Made by a program: the position numbers and the translations under genes. A DNA stretch of 64,000 nucleotides, taken from Mercenaria mercenaria (lineage: Eukaryota > Mollusca > Bivalvia > Venerida > Veneridae). The stretch is taken from contig NC_069375.1 of the NCBI RefSeq assembly GCF_021730395.1, forward strand, positions 16,019,001 through 16,083,000, read 5' to 3'. Under the pieces are notes generated by a model. That model was not told where the DNA came from and did not search any database. It saw only the letters and a list, made by a program, of their open reading frames with translations. Shown here piece by piece: positions 39,520 through 50,599 of this stretch (position 1 is its first letter; every line of letters begins with the position of its first letter).

Positions 39520-41215
39520 TTTGTTGAAAACCAATTTAATTTCCTGTTATGTTGTCCAGTATATAGGAATTTAAGAATTCTTCGTAATATACTAGTACCA
39601 TCATCGTTTCCAACTGTTGACAAATTTGTTCGAGCTATGTTAAGTTCTAAGAAAAAGAAAGAATATAATCTATGTAAATTCTTGAAATTTGCTTTTAGCC
39701 GTAGAGCAGAGATGTTACAAAACACTTGATATGTTAACTACATGATGTAATGTATGAAATGTCTTTGTTAATACTCTAGAACTATTTTATATTGTACGAA
39801 TTGTATGTTTGTCATATTCATAATTGTATATTGCCAAAGGTAGATAACTGCCGATTTGCAAATAAACTTGATTTGACTTGCTAAATAATGTGGAAAAATT
39901 CAGGTAATGAATAATTTTTATGGCCTAATAATCGATTCGATTGTGCCATTCAGTTATGTAATTTTGATTTTCTTAAATACCTTTTCTATAAAATACTACA
40001 TGAAATTAGTTAGCGATCTTCCCGATGCCAATATGATGCCATTATTATGTGAAGTGACGTCAATTTTGCCTTTTTTTAATGAAAATAAACATGTTCTTTA
40101 TGTAAGAATATGTTTCACGTCTACATATCTACCATAGGAGCACGCTAGAGTGTTTGTTTTGTTTGTTTGTTTTGGGTTTAACGCCATTTTTCAACAGTAT
40201 TTCAGTTATGTAACGGCGGGCAGTTAACCTAACCAGTGTTCCTGGATTCTGTACCAGTACAAACTTGTTCTCCGCAAGTAACTGCCAACTTCCCCACATG
40301 AATCAGAGGTGGAGGACTAATGATTTCAGACACAAGCTAGAGTGAAAACAAACTTACACGTCCCGACTGCAGAATATTTTAATGTGTGAAGCATCTCGAT
40401 TCAAGTTTCACAGACAAATTTCTGACTCTTCACACCACGAAAATGTTGGTCATGGCTCTAATACAGTGCCGCCTTGATCATGTTTGTTCTTTCTAGTATT
40501 TCAGTTTGACAGAACAGACTTCAAATTACCAAAAACAAGCCTATCCGGTTTGTCCTTGGTCTTGATAGTATGTCTCATATTTGTCCTGAACAGTTTAGGT
40601 CCTTGAACTGGTAACCAGTGGTTAGAAGGGTCGAACAGATAACTCTCTGTCATGTACATATAATTAAGATGGGTAAAGACCCCGAGTACCAGAATGATAA
40701 ATTTGTGATCGATGCACAAGGTCCAGAGTAACTGCTTTCCCTAGTCAGGATCCCAGTGTTGCTTATTTATACACTGATACTGGGCGGTTCTCATCGTCAA
40801 AGGTTGGAAGCTTTGGCAAAAAGACATTTGCCTTTAATGGTATTGTTTTGTGGAATCATATTCCCCAGAATCTTACATATATGACTTGTCCTTCAAAGTT
40901 CAAACACGTCATCAAAATCCAATTAATGGCCAGTTAGTTCTCCTACATTTTTATTTCCTAAAATAGTTGTGCACGATATATTTCTGTGATTTTCATACTG
41001 ACCTCCAGGTGTCAAATACTTAATACTGTGATAGTAATATGTGACATCAAGTACTGTGATAATACATAAAGCTAAATTATCTGTGCTCACTTGATTTCAA
41101 GATTTAATGTGCAATTTTATAGTTTAAACAAATACATGACTTTCTGTGTCATGCCTCCAATAACATGGACCACAATGGAAATAAGGGGAACTACGTTTCT
41201 CTTTTTGTGTTATCG
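39520..41215 (+). repeat. Direct duplication, copy 2 (cleaner)
   Basis: The counterpart of 36513-38070. It begins abruptly at TTTGTTGAAAACC. The LINE C-terminus here reads in frame to KFAFSRRAEMLQNT and stop, followed by AATAAACTTGATTTGACTTG. It is about 140 bp longer than copy 1 because copy 1 has lost bases. Confidence 0.8.
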
Positions 41216-41375
41216 CTGGTATTGGTTCATGGTTTAGAATATATGTATGATTGTAATTAGGCTGCTTGCCACCATATTGTTGTTATATATCATGCATCTG
41301 TTTTATTGCCATGTTTTATGCTTGATTTGTGTACACTTTTACCGAATAATATCTATCTATCTATCTACCTATCGA
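40440..41375 (+). mobile_element. LINE fragment, 3' end with TATC tail
   Basis: At 40802-40937 the frame reads VGSFGKKTFAFNGIVLWNHIP, then TYMTCPSKFKHVIK and stop, a typical C-terminal ending of CR1-like LINE ORF2 proteins. Downstream is a 3' UTR and an ATATCTATCTATCTATC tail at about 41345-41370, a common LINE 3' microsatellite. Most of it is inside duplication copy 2; a damaged counterpart lies at about 37690-37830. Confidence 0.6.
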
Positions 41376-41502
41376 TGTCATTTTCATCTAACAGAGATAA
41401 ACGTCGACTTGTTTGAAGTAAAGCAAGGAAATACCGGACTTAGTCTGTAAATATTCTGAAATGTTCGAAACCTGTGGTTAGAAGAGTTGAACAAAAATAT
41501 TT

Positions 41503-41600
41503 GAGTGAATAAATGTCATTGTTGTTTCTTAGTGGCAAACAATGTATTAATACATAAGGTCGATTGATGTTTCTTGTTGGCACAAAAATTTATCAGTGTG
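41503..41600 (+). repeat. Detached pair of minisatellite units
   Basis: Two units (TTGTTGTTTCTTAGTGGCAAAC...TTTCTTGTTGGCACAAAAATT) that match the particular pair at 43128-43222 better than other units of the main array 1.4 kb away. Confidence 0.7.
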
Positions 41601-42162
41601 TAACAGGACTGACCAACGTATCAAATTGAACAGGTTTTAATTGGACGAACAGACGGACGTAAAGTGGTCACAATTCCTGATTTGAAATCTATTTTTATTT
41701 GGCAACTAAAAGAAAAACCAGTTAGAATACACAAATACTTTATTTTACTTATAAGGTTTTACTACATTTTATCAATATTAATTATCTGAAATACACTCGA
41801 AAATAAAATCTGAGTTATTAATTAGTGAGAGGAAGAAAGGATAAAGGGAGAAATGACCAGCCTGGCGACAATAGGTAAACGTTACCTTGAGCGTCTGTAG
41901 ATCTGGCCAAAAGTACATGCAGAAAATTCAGTATATATGGCAAAATATTCCCGCCAAAAATTAGAAAAATCATACTTTGCATGAAATACAACCTACTGAT
42001 AAAATTATCTGAAAAAGGGATGAAACAAAAATATTTTTATACTGTATAAAATGACATGTTTCAAAATGCCAGAGAATAAAAGTATAGGTATCGCACAGTA
42101 ATAAAGCGCTTTGAAATGTAAACAAACAAAAACAATAGCATAAATTTAAGTCAATACACTAC

Positions 42163-42257
42163 GTTTACGATGCAAACAATAATTCCTCGTTGGCCGAGCG
42201 GTAACGGTATTCGTGTTATACTTTTTCGTCGGGAGTTCGATTCCCGGACCCGTAAAC
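42163..42257 (+). repeat. tRNA-like sequence, Ser/Leu-type box A
   Basis: Box A-like TTGGCCGAGCGG (42190) and a perfect T-arm GGGAGTTCGATTCCC (42231-42245). GTTTACG at 42163 could pair with CGTAAAC at 42251, but about 20 extra bases separate it from the D arm, and the anticodon arm is not regular. Likely a decayed tRNA or SINE head. Confidence 0.4.
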
Positions 42258-42529
42258 ATTTGTTTTTAAAACTGTATTTAATTTTATTTTTTTATTTTTT
42301 TTTTTTCAATACGATTCAACGAAAACAACACGGGTTGGTTAATCTATTACTAATTTGTTCACTAACTTATGTCACTGTTAACACGTAATCATGTTTACTT
42401 ATTTGAAATACGCATCGTCTTTAATATGATCTTACGTTTCTGCAGCTTTCGTGAATGAATTAAAAACCAGAGAAAACAAACTTAAAGTATGTAAATTAAA
42501 TGCAAAATGAAAAAAAAAATGGACGGATG

Positions 42530-42612
42530 CAAGGTTCGAACTGTCAAAACTATCAATACAAAATGATTACATGTCTATCCACTCAACCTACTGCGCTATC
42601 AAGCCAACTATT
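42530..42612 (-). repeat. tRNA-like sequence, minus strand
   Basis: On the minus strand, TAGCGCAGTAGGTTGAGTGG is followed by CAGTTCGAACCTTG at box B distance. The anticodon and acceptor arms pair poorly. It faces the tRNA-like sequence at 42.2 kb. Probable SINE or tRNA pseudogene. Confidence 0.4.
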
Positions 42613-42969
42613 GAACTTACTTCCTATATCCTTTGTTTAAAAAGAGAGAGCTAAGTACTGATTGTTTATTTACATGTTGCTAAATATAAAAACGCCATAA
42701 TACTTAGCGGTACTTATAGTTGTTTGAGAGCTTATTGAACTGCCCTTCTTGTATTTACTAATTCAAATAAAATGAAGAAAATGATAAATGCAAGAAATGC
42801 ATGCGCTTTTCACTGTAAAGATACAAAAATAGGTAGAAAAGTCCCAGCTGACTGAACATGAATTAGGCCAGACTTAAAATATCTTTGTTTTAGGCCTTAA
42901 AACTGCCTAATATGATTAATAAATAAATGGTAACAATATATAATAAGTAATTGTTTCTAAAATAAGCAT

Positions 42970-44650
42970 ATACATGCGTTACAAGTGAATAAATTCCATT
43001 GTTGTTTCTTAGTGGCAAAAATGTATGTGTGCATAAGGTCCATTGTTGTGTTGTTTTTTTTGTGTGTGTGTGTACAAATGTATGAGTATATTAAGTGCAT
43101 TGTAGATTCTTGTTGGCAAATATGTATGAGTGAATAAATGCCACTGTTGTTTCTTGGTGGTAAACAATGTATGAATACATTAGGTCCATTGTTGTTTCTT
43201 GTTGGCACAAAAATGTATCAGTGAATAAATTCCATTGTTGTTTCTTAGTGGCAAAAATGTACGAGTACATAAGGTCCATAAGGTACATTGTTGTTTCTTG
43301 TAGGCAAAAATGTCTGAGTAAATAAGTCCATTGTTGTTTCATTTCTTGAAGGAAAAATGTCTGAGTAAATAAGGTCCATTGTTGTTTCTTGGTGGCAAAA
43401 ATGTCTGAGTAAATAAGGTCCATTGTTGTTTCTTGGTGGCAAAATGTATGAGTGCATCAGGTCCATTGATGTTTCTTGGTGGCAAAATGTATGAGTGTAT
43501 AAGGTCCATTAATGTTTATTGGTGGCAAAAAAATATACGAGAACATGAAATCCATTGCAGGTTTTGTTGGCAAAAATGTCTGATCAGGTCCATTGTTGTT
43601 TCTTGTTGGCAAAATGTCTGAGTACATAAGGTCGATTGTGGTGAAAAATGCCTGAGTAGATAAGTCCACTGTTGTTTCTTTGTGGCAAAAAGATGTATGA
43701 GTGCATAAGGTTCATTTGTGTTTCTTGGCGGCAAAACTGTATGAGTTCATATTGTCTTTTATTGTTTCTTGATGGAAAAATGTATAAGTGCATAAGGTCC
43801 ATTGTTGTTTCTTGGTGTCAAAATGTATGAATGCATAAGGTCCATTGTTGCTATTTCTGGCAAAAAAATGTATAAGTGCATAAGGTCCATTGTTGTTTTT
43901 TGGTGTCAAAATGTATGAATGCATAAGGTCCATTGTTGTTTCTTAGTGCCAAAAGATGTATGAGTGCATAAGGTCCATTGTTGTTGCTTTGTGACAAAAA
44001 TGTGTGAGTGCATAAGGTCCATTGTTGTTTCTTGCTGGTAAAATGTATGTCTACATAAAGTGCATTGTTGTTTGCTGTTGGCAAATATATCTGAGCACAT
44101 AAGGTCCATTGTTGTTTCTTGGTGGCAAAACATGTATGAATGCATAAGGTCTATTGTTGTTTCTTGGTGGCAAAACATGTATGAATGCATAAGGTCTATT
44201 GTTGTTTCTTGGTGGCAGAAAGGTCTCAGTACAAAAATGAATGAGTGCATAAGGTCAATTGTTGTTTCTTAGTGGCAAAAATGTATTAGTGCATAAGGTC
44301 CATTGTTGTTTCTTGGTGTCAAATTGTATGAGTGCATAAGGCTCATTGTTATTTCTTTGTGTCAAATTGTATGAGTGCGTAAGGCTCATTGTTATTTCTT
44401 AGTGTCAAATTGTATGAGTGCGTAAGGTCCATTGTTATTACTTGGTGTCAAATTGTTTGAGTGCGTAAGGCTCATTGTTATTTCTTGGTGTCAAATTGTA
44501 TGAGTGCGTAAGGCTCATTGTTATTTCTTGGTGTCAAATTGTATGAGTACATAAGGTCCATTATTATTTCTTGGTGGCAGAATGTACTAGTACATAAAGT
44601 CCACTGTTGTTTCTTGTTTTCTAAAAGGACTGTGTACATAAGGTCCATTA
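42970..44650 (+). repeat. Minisatellite array, about 45-bp unit, about 35 copies
   Basis: The unit approximates ATAAGGTCCATTGTTGTTTC-TTGGTGGCAAAAATGTATGAGTGC. Units vary from about 42 to 50 bp. Later units (44280-44560) form a subfamily with GGCTCATTGTTATTTCTTGG-TGTCAAATTG. The many overlapping minus-strand frames rich in MDLMHSYIF and KKQQW are by-products of the repeat, not genes. Confidence 0.9.
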
Positions 44651-44871
44651 CAATCTGACTAAAGTACATCTCCTATTACGCTACACTTAGTATCTGAGAA
44701 CGAGCTATTGATAGCCCCGTTCTGACGACCCTTTCGCTAGCCAGACAGAGCTTAACTTACAACATTTTGCAAATCTATATTTAGCCTTAATTTTTGATAT
44801 ATACAATTCTTATGCCGTAAGGTGTTATTCTCGGATCTTCGTTTAGAAGATCAAGTACTTTAGTCAGATTG
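44651..44871. mobile_element. MITE inserted in the minisatellite
   Basis: 221 bp with perfect 17-bp terminal inverted repeats CAATCTGACTAAAGTAC. It is flanked by GGTCCATTA and GGTCCATTG (44642-44650, 44872-44880), a 9-bp duplication with one mismatch or an 8-bp one, taken from the minisatellite unit. This fits a MULE- or hAT-type MITE; no coding sequence. Confidence 0.8.
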
Positions 44872-45040
44872 GGTCCATTGATGTTTCTTGGTGACAAAAA
44901 TGTCTGATTACATAAGTTCCATTGTTGGTTCTTAATTAGTGGTAAAAATGCCTGAGTGCATAAGGTTCATTGTTGTTTCTTGGTGTCAAATTGTATGAGT
45001 GCATAAGGTCCATCTGTGTTTTTTGGTGGCAAAAATGTAA
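44872..45040 (+). repeat. Minisatellite array, distal part
   Basis: Three to four more units of the same 45-bp family resume right after the MITE, ending TTTTTTGGTGGCAAAAATGT. Confidence 0.8.
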
Positions 45041-45044
45041 ACAT

Positions 45045-46380
45045 TAAATGTTTTGGTAATTTAGTGCACGCCATAATATGAAATCAATATCAACACACTG
45101 CCATTTCATCTCAAAAGGCAATACAAAATATCTCGATTTAACGAGCTTTTGTCAAAATGACAATATCGATGATTTCATTTCAAAATGCATATGCACTCAT
45201 TTAACTTTTCATATCCCGCATTTATTTCAAAGAGAATGTTAGCTTTCACAAATAGAAATTTCTTGTTCCTTTTTATCTACCACAATAAATCTCCGCGGTT
45301 ATATCAGCAATACATTGTTTGCAAAAGAGTAATAAATTGAAGCTATTAGAAAATGTTTTAGCAATTTATATCTAAAGGTCAATGCATTGTATCGCGTGTT
45401 TAAGTTAATCTTAAAAACTGAAAAAGATTTAGGATTAGTAATGCATTGAAATAAGGCTGGTTAGCCATTATTATCAACAGTGTTCCTTCATGTGAACTGC
45501 AGGTATGACTGGAAAATAATATCTAACGGAATAGACAGATCAAAATTGAACAAAAATGCTTCATTTGGAAACGAGCATACGGCTAAAGACAATACGGATA
45601 TTATCGTGATAATGCGGAATAGAGTGTCATAGTAACATAGATGTTAGTATATTACAAATTCTTGTTGCGGTATTTTCTCCTTTCTTTAAGTGAATTTGTC
45701 TTGGCAAATATTGGCCACCGGTCAGTCAGAGAACTGTAGTGCATTTTTATAAATATATTAATGAGGAACTCGTATAATCAAATTGGATATATATATAAAA
45801 CTTTTTTTTGTTCTTGTGATTGATTTATTTACCAAAATTAATTTCCACGTTTTGAAAGGTGGGTTAGATATGAACTGATAAAGTGGATTAGCCATTATCT
45901 GAAATTTGATATGGGTATTTTGAGGCCAATTTACGTGTAGGATTTCCACTTTTAGAACAATTTTGAATAGAATAGTTTTCGTTAGAGATAAAGTATCGAT
46001 AATACATCGAGATCTTTAAATGTTGATGTAGAAATTTCAATAGAATAAGTAAATATTTTATAATGAAAATTGCATGTATACAATACGACCTGTGTCAAAC
46101 AACGTGTACGAATCTTTGAAAGAAGAATTAGTTTGTATAATTTAAAGTGAAATACTTGGTTTAAGTTCTTGTAAAGAAACGCAACACTTGTGATATTCGA
46201 TAAAAAGGAAGTTTATGCATTCACAACAATTCTTAATGTAAAGATTTCTATGTGGAGTTCTACATAAATTGTACAACAACACAGCTTATTGTGTGATGTG
46301 ATTCTCAAAATTTGTGAGACTGTGATTTTAAAAATTATCCTCAGTTTAAAACATCTTATTTACAAAACCAGAACAGTAAC
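45045..46380. other. Intergenic and presumed promoter of the next gene
   Basis: AT-rich, with no coding region recognised. No clear TATA box was fixed for the gene at 46389. Confidence 0.45.
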
Positions 46381-46388
46381 TTGCAATA

Positions 46389-47342
46389 ATGGCGTTCAAT
46401 GTAACCTATGGAAACCTTCAGAGTAATAACATTAAACATCTTTACACAACACGCGAGAAAACCATGCATAAGAACGTACCGAGACAGAAGTTTTATAGAC
46501 CAGAATTCCTAGAGTTAGAAATGCAAGCTTGTGAGAGGCATAAAAAACGGAGTAAAAGACGATCTAAGCCAAACATGGAGTTTGTGCCTGAGTTCGATAT
46601 AGAAGTTCCACGTGCCCCAGCATTTAGGTAGCTATATGTTTAACTTAACTATACGCATATTCCGTATACATCGGCATTTAGCAAGCTATAAGTGCAAGGT
46701 GGTTATATCCCCTTAACCGGATCATTTATCAAAACTATTTAGGGTATCGGGGAACACACGGAGCTGTAAGCATCGTTCAAAATTTATGATAATACATTTT
46801 ATTCTCTCCAGTGGCCTACTAGTAAAATCTTCTTTAGCCCTGAGATTTATTATCAGTTTTGTTTTATGCGTTTCAAAAACGTATAGTTTTATATATTATC
46901 TGCATTTAACACGAAGAATACAAACCTTTGAAGGTTTTAGCGAATAAATTTTCCTGCATTATTTTTTTTTTTTTTGTAATTATTACACAGACGTAGCGTG
47001 TTGACCTTTTTACTCCTTAACGTTCATTGTATTTCACATTTCAACAGAGTCATTACTTTACTTTTGTATAGAGTTGCAGACAGATCTTATGTTGACGAAA
47101 TGGTTGCACGCTTAACACAGAGACCGAAGATAAAGTCTAACCCGCGTGGCTGTGGTCATTATCAGCGCGGTTTTCACGAGTATGAATGGGAAGAAGAGGA
47201 GTTAGAATCACCACGTGACCCAGTTTCCCGCCGGAAAATGCACAGTATTTTGGATAGATTGATGCAGCCAGTTGGATGCGGGCGCCGCCACCAATCCCCT
47301 GACATACGTGAAGACGATTATCTACCAAACTTTAAATTTTGA
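46389..47342 (+). CDS. Unrecognised basic protein, 169 aa, tandem paralogue 1
   Basis: Exon 1 is 46389-46627 and exon 2 is 47072-47342, with GT-AG, phase 2, splitting Arg80. The start is aataATGGCG. The protein is highly charged and has no signal peptide or membrane span. Conserved with the neighbour at 49.4 kb: MAFNxTYG at the start, LYTTREKTMHKN (18-29), YRPEF, a basic run KKRSKRRSK (52-60), PNMEFVPEF and IEVPRAPAFR before the intron; then YVDExVARLTQ, KSNPRGCGHY (101-110), SPRD, GCGRRH (148-153) and a C-terminal EDDxxPNF. It is intracellular by composition; Cys-Gly-His and Cys-Gly-Arg-Arg-His could bind metal or RNA, but this is a guess. I do not recognise the family. Confidence 0.85.
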
Positions 47343-47399
47343 TTAAAATAGTATTAGTGGATAACATTTTTGTATTTGATGTCATGACACAGCTATTCT

Positions 47400-49380
47400 T
47401 TAGGACGTCGTTTCAACGTACGTTGTATGTCGCACAGACGACGTCAAATAGTACCAACTCTACGTTTTCGTAATTTTTGACATTCTTTGTATACTGGCGG
47501 AGGCTATTTATGAAGAAACGTGAAAACTAGTCATTCCATAATTTTTATATTTTTAATGACTTTTATATTTCTGTCAGTACAAAAACTTTTTTGAATATAC
47601 AGGTTTAACTTTTCAACATTTAAGACCCACTAAACGGAAAAATTAAAATCTTCAAAAAAAAGACAAACAAGTCTACAACCTGTTAGACTACTTAGCTGTA
47701 TAGGAAGACATTTATAAATATGCACCAAATCATAACCTCAAATTATCCCCTTATATGGGTCCTTTGGTCAAAATGCAAGATAGGCGAAAAGTCAAGTTAC
47801 TTTTTAGAGACCCTTTCTTATCTTGGACCAGTCCTTCAAAAGTTTATTTTCGAGAAATGGTTAATTTTTCGTGATCTCCGGGTGTTGGAGAAAATAAATC
47901 TTTTGTAGAAAGGGTCAAAAATGATGTTTTTGTAAAAATCTTACGTCGCCTATTTTCAGCAGCAAATGCCATACCGGGGGTATTTCTAACGATGCTTTAC
48001 GGGTACGCTACTTTCTAGCAGTTGAAGATTAAAACTTAATTGCTGTTAAATTATATATGTACTGTGTTCAGACGAACCTCCTTGAAATAAAAAATGTTTT
48101 CACTGTCCCTACATGTTATTGTTCTGTGCTTTTACCATGACGTTTTTCAGCATGCAGGATTTCATTAAAGGGTCCCACCTTGGCATTCTTTCAATGACAT
48201 AAGTTTGTATGTGATGAATAAAATGGAAGTATGAAAGTACTATTCTGTAACTAAACTGGGTAAATATACTGAATAACTATAATTATACTTGAAAGTTGTA
48301 TATTAGTTTAACTTTAAATTTTGTATTCAAGCAATGCATCCACTTGAAAGAGAATTAATTTCAACAAATTGTAAGATCATTTGTACGTACACAAACTAAA
48401 GTAATTCTTTTTTTTCTGATCAGGGATTATAAGTTGTATAAATATGGAAATTTCAATAATGTTTATATACTTAATGGTGTAGACGTTTTAATTGAAATAC
48501 GGAGGTTAAATTAGTCCGTAAATAAAGCTAGTAGCTGAATATGCAAACTTATGTATTGAAGCTATTTAGACTGGGTATACAGACACGATTTTGAAGATCT
48601 GTCGAGATTAAATAAACAGACAGTCCTCATGGAGTTCGCATATATGACTCCGAACAAATTTACTTAATAAGGTGTCTATCACATTCAATATTCATTTGAA
48701 TATTCTTGAAGACAGGTTCAGTATATTGAAATGAAGCGTACATAAAATACATTTTCTCTTAAGATGTGTTCTAAAACAATTTGGATAAATACATCGAACT
48801 AAGACTTTTCTGGCAGCCACCTGTTATTCCATGCTTGCAACAGAGTTAAGGGTTTGGCTGCAGGCGATATCTTTCTAGAGCAGACAGTTCACTTTTAGCG
48901 TGTCTAGGGGACCAAACGAAATCTGCATGGTGGTATCTGTCGACCATTCACTCTTTAACTGGCGATTAAATCACGGTTGTTTGTTAAAAATACGATGTTT
49001 TAATTTCAGGGGCATGTGAAATTATCTTTATATTGTTTGCAATATTTCATGTTATAAATTATCTAGGGATGTCACGAAGGTAAAAACCACTGAGGTTTTC
49101 ACTTAATGTTGAAAATACAAAAAAAGGATTATGACACTTCAAATCTTCGAGTGAGGGTATATTAACGTATTAAAATTGCATAGATGTTTAACTAAAGAAT
49201 TTGACACGAACATATTTATGGAATGAATTTTAAAAGCACCTCGAAAAATTATTTTATGAAAGGGTGAAGTACGGTGAGAAGTAAAACAAACAAAGACCTT
49301 TTTAAGGAGAAATTAAGTTTCTCGTGCATTGTTGGAACTAAGGAGGCTCTTTTGACTACCAAGGACATTAAATAGTGACA
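47400..49380. other. Intergenic between the tandem paralogues
   Basis: Probable 3' UTR of gene 1 to about 48.1 kb (AATAAA-type signals near 47896 and 48085), then AT-rich spacer. No gene was recognised. Confidence 0.5.
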
Positions 49381-49389
49381 CGTGCAGAC

Positions 49390-50515
49390 ATGGCGTTCAA
49401 TATAACATATGGCTACCTTCAGGAAAAAAATATTAATCACCTATACACGACCCGCGAGAAAACCATGCACAAAAACATACCTAAACAGAGGCTATATAGA
49501 CCAGAGTTCCTACAATTAGAGATGGAAGCTAATGACAGATTCAAAAAACGAAGAGAGAGAAAAAGAGAGCCAAACATGGAATTCGTGCCAGAATTTAATA
49601 TTGAAGTTCCTCGAGCTCCGGCATTCAGGTGGGTAATGTTTCAAGTTTTGTGTTGATGTAGATGTGCTGGTTGTAAAATTCATACTCGAAATTATGTATC
49701 ACCAAACAATACCAAATTTTCTGAAGAAGAGGTAATACCGGCACCTTTTTATATTGTTCCTAAGATACGATAAATTGGATGAAATTAACATTTTATTCAA
49801 ATACCATACGCATTTGTTAGTGCAACAATTTTAAGACATTACTAAAAGACTGTAGTAAACAATAACTGAACATTTAATATTCAAATGCTATTGTCTGATA
49901 TTATATTATATTAAAGTGAATAGTTTACTTACCTAAACTGTATCTTTTAGTATAAAAAAGATAAGCTAGAAAGATTTTCTTTAGCACGTCCTTTCATTCA
50001 TTTAACCTCTAGCCTGCTGGCGGCAAGTGATTCTGGTTTTGCTTCCAGTGCAGATCAAGATCAGCCTGAACATCTGTGCAGTCTGGTAATGGTCTGCACT
50101 GTTCGCTATTCAGTCAGTAAATTTTCAGCGAACATCCCTTTTAATAGTTAACGGTTCTGTTCAAATTGAAAGATGGACAAGTTCTTTATAGAAATTTAGA
50201 AGGGTAAAGGTTAAGCCTAATCATGTGCTTCGTTATTTTAGAGTGGCGGATAAGACGTATGTGGATGAACTGGTAGCTAGGTTAACACAGAAGCCCGAGT
50301 TAAAGTCTAATCCACGTGGTTGTGGTCACTATCGACGTGTATTCACTGAATACGAACGAGGACTACAAGAAATAGACTCACCACGTGACCAGCCGCGTTC
50401 CCGACGAAGTATGCGCGAAATTTTGAACAGGCTAACAAAACCTGGGGGATGCGGAAGGCGTCACCCTTCTCCTGCGCTACAAGAAGACGATGATTTCCCG
50501 AACTTTGTAATATAA
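49390..50515 (+). CDS. Unrecognised basic protein, 170 aa, tandem paralogue 2
   Basis: Exon 1 is 49390-49628 (the same 239 nt as the paralogue) and exon 2 is 50242-50515, with a phase-2 GT-AG intron at the same Arg codon. The protein shares about 60% of residues with the gene 3 kb upstream, including REKTMHKN, YRPEFLxLEM, PNMEFVPEF, PRAPAFR, KSNPRGCGHY, SPRD, GCGRRH and EDD..PNF. Same strand and same exon structure: a tandem gene duplication with both copies open, which argues for selection on both. The intron holds a MITE that ends only 27 bp before the splice acceptor. Function unknown. Confidence 0.85.
50001..50214 (+). mobile_element. MITE, TTTAACCTTTA family, copy 3
   Basis: It starts TTTAACCTCTAGCCTGCTGG and ends AGAAGGGTAAAGGTTAA, with CTATTCAGTCAGTAAATTTT inside. 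It lies in the intron of the 49.4-kb gene, just upstream of the acceptor. Confidence 0.75.
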
Positions 50516-50552
50516 ACGTTCGCAAAGACAAGAGTGTTGCTTGTAACCATTT

Positions 50553-50586
<34 letters not shown>
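50553..50586 (+). repeat. Poly-T run
   Basis: Over 30 T in a row, about 40 bp after the stop of the 49.4-kb gene. It may be a minus-strand retroposed poly-A tail or a simple homopolymer; length is uncertain, as such runs are error-prone. Confidence 0.7.
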
Positions 50587-50599
50587 CAGTAGTATATTG

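Noticed and set aside
42957-44669. Many overlapping minus-strand frames with repeated MDLMHSYIF and KKQQWTLC peptides, like a repeat protein
   Set aside because: They follow the 45-bp minisatellite in shifting frames, with variable unit length and no start, splice or end pattern of a gene.
42970-45040. CRISPR array
   Set aside because: The repeat is tandem with no unique spacers and the genome is animal; it is a minisatellite.
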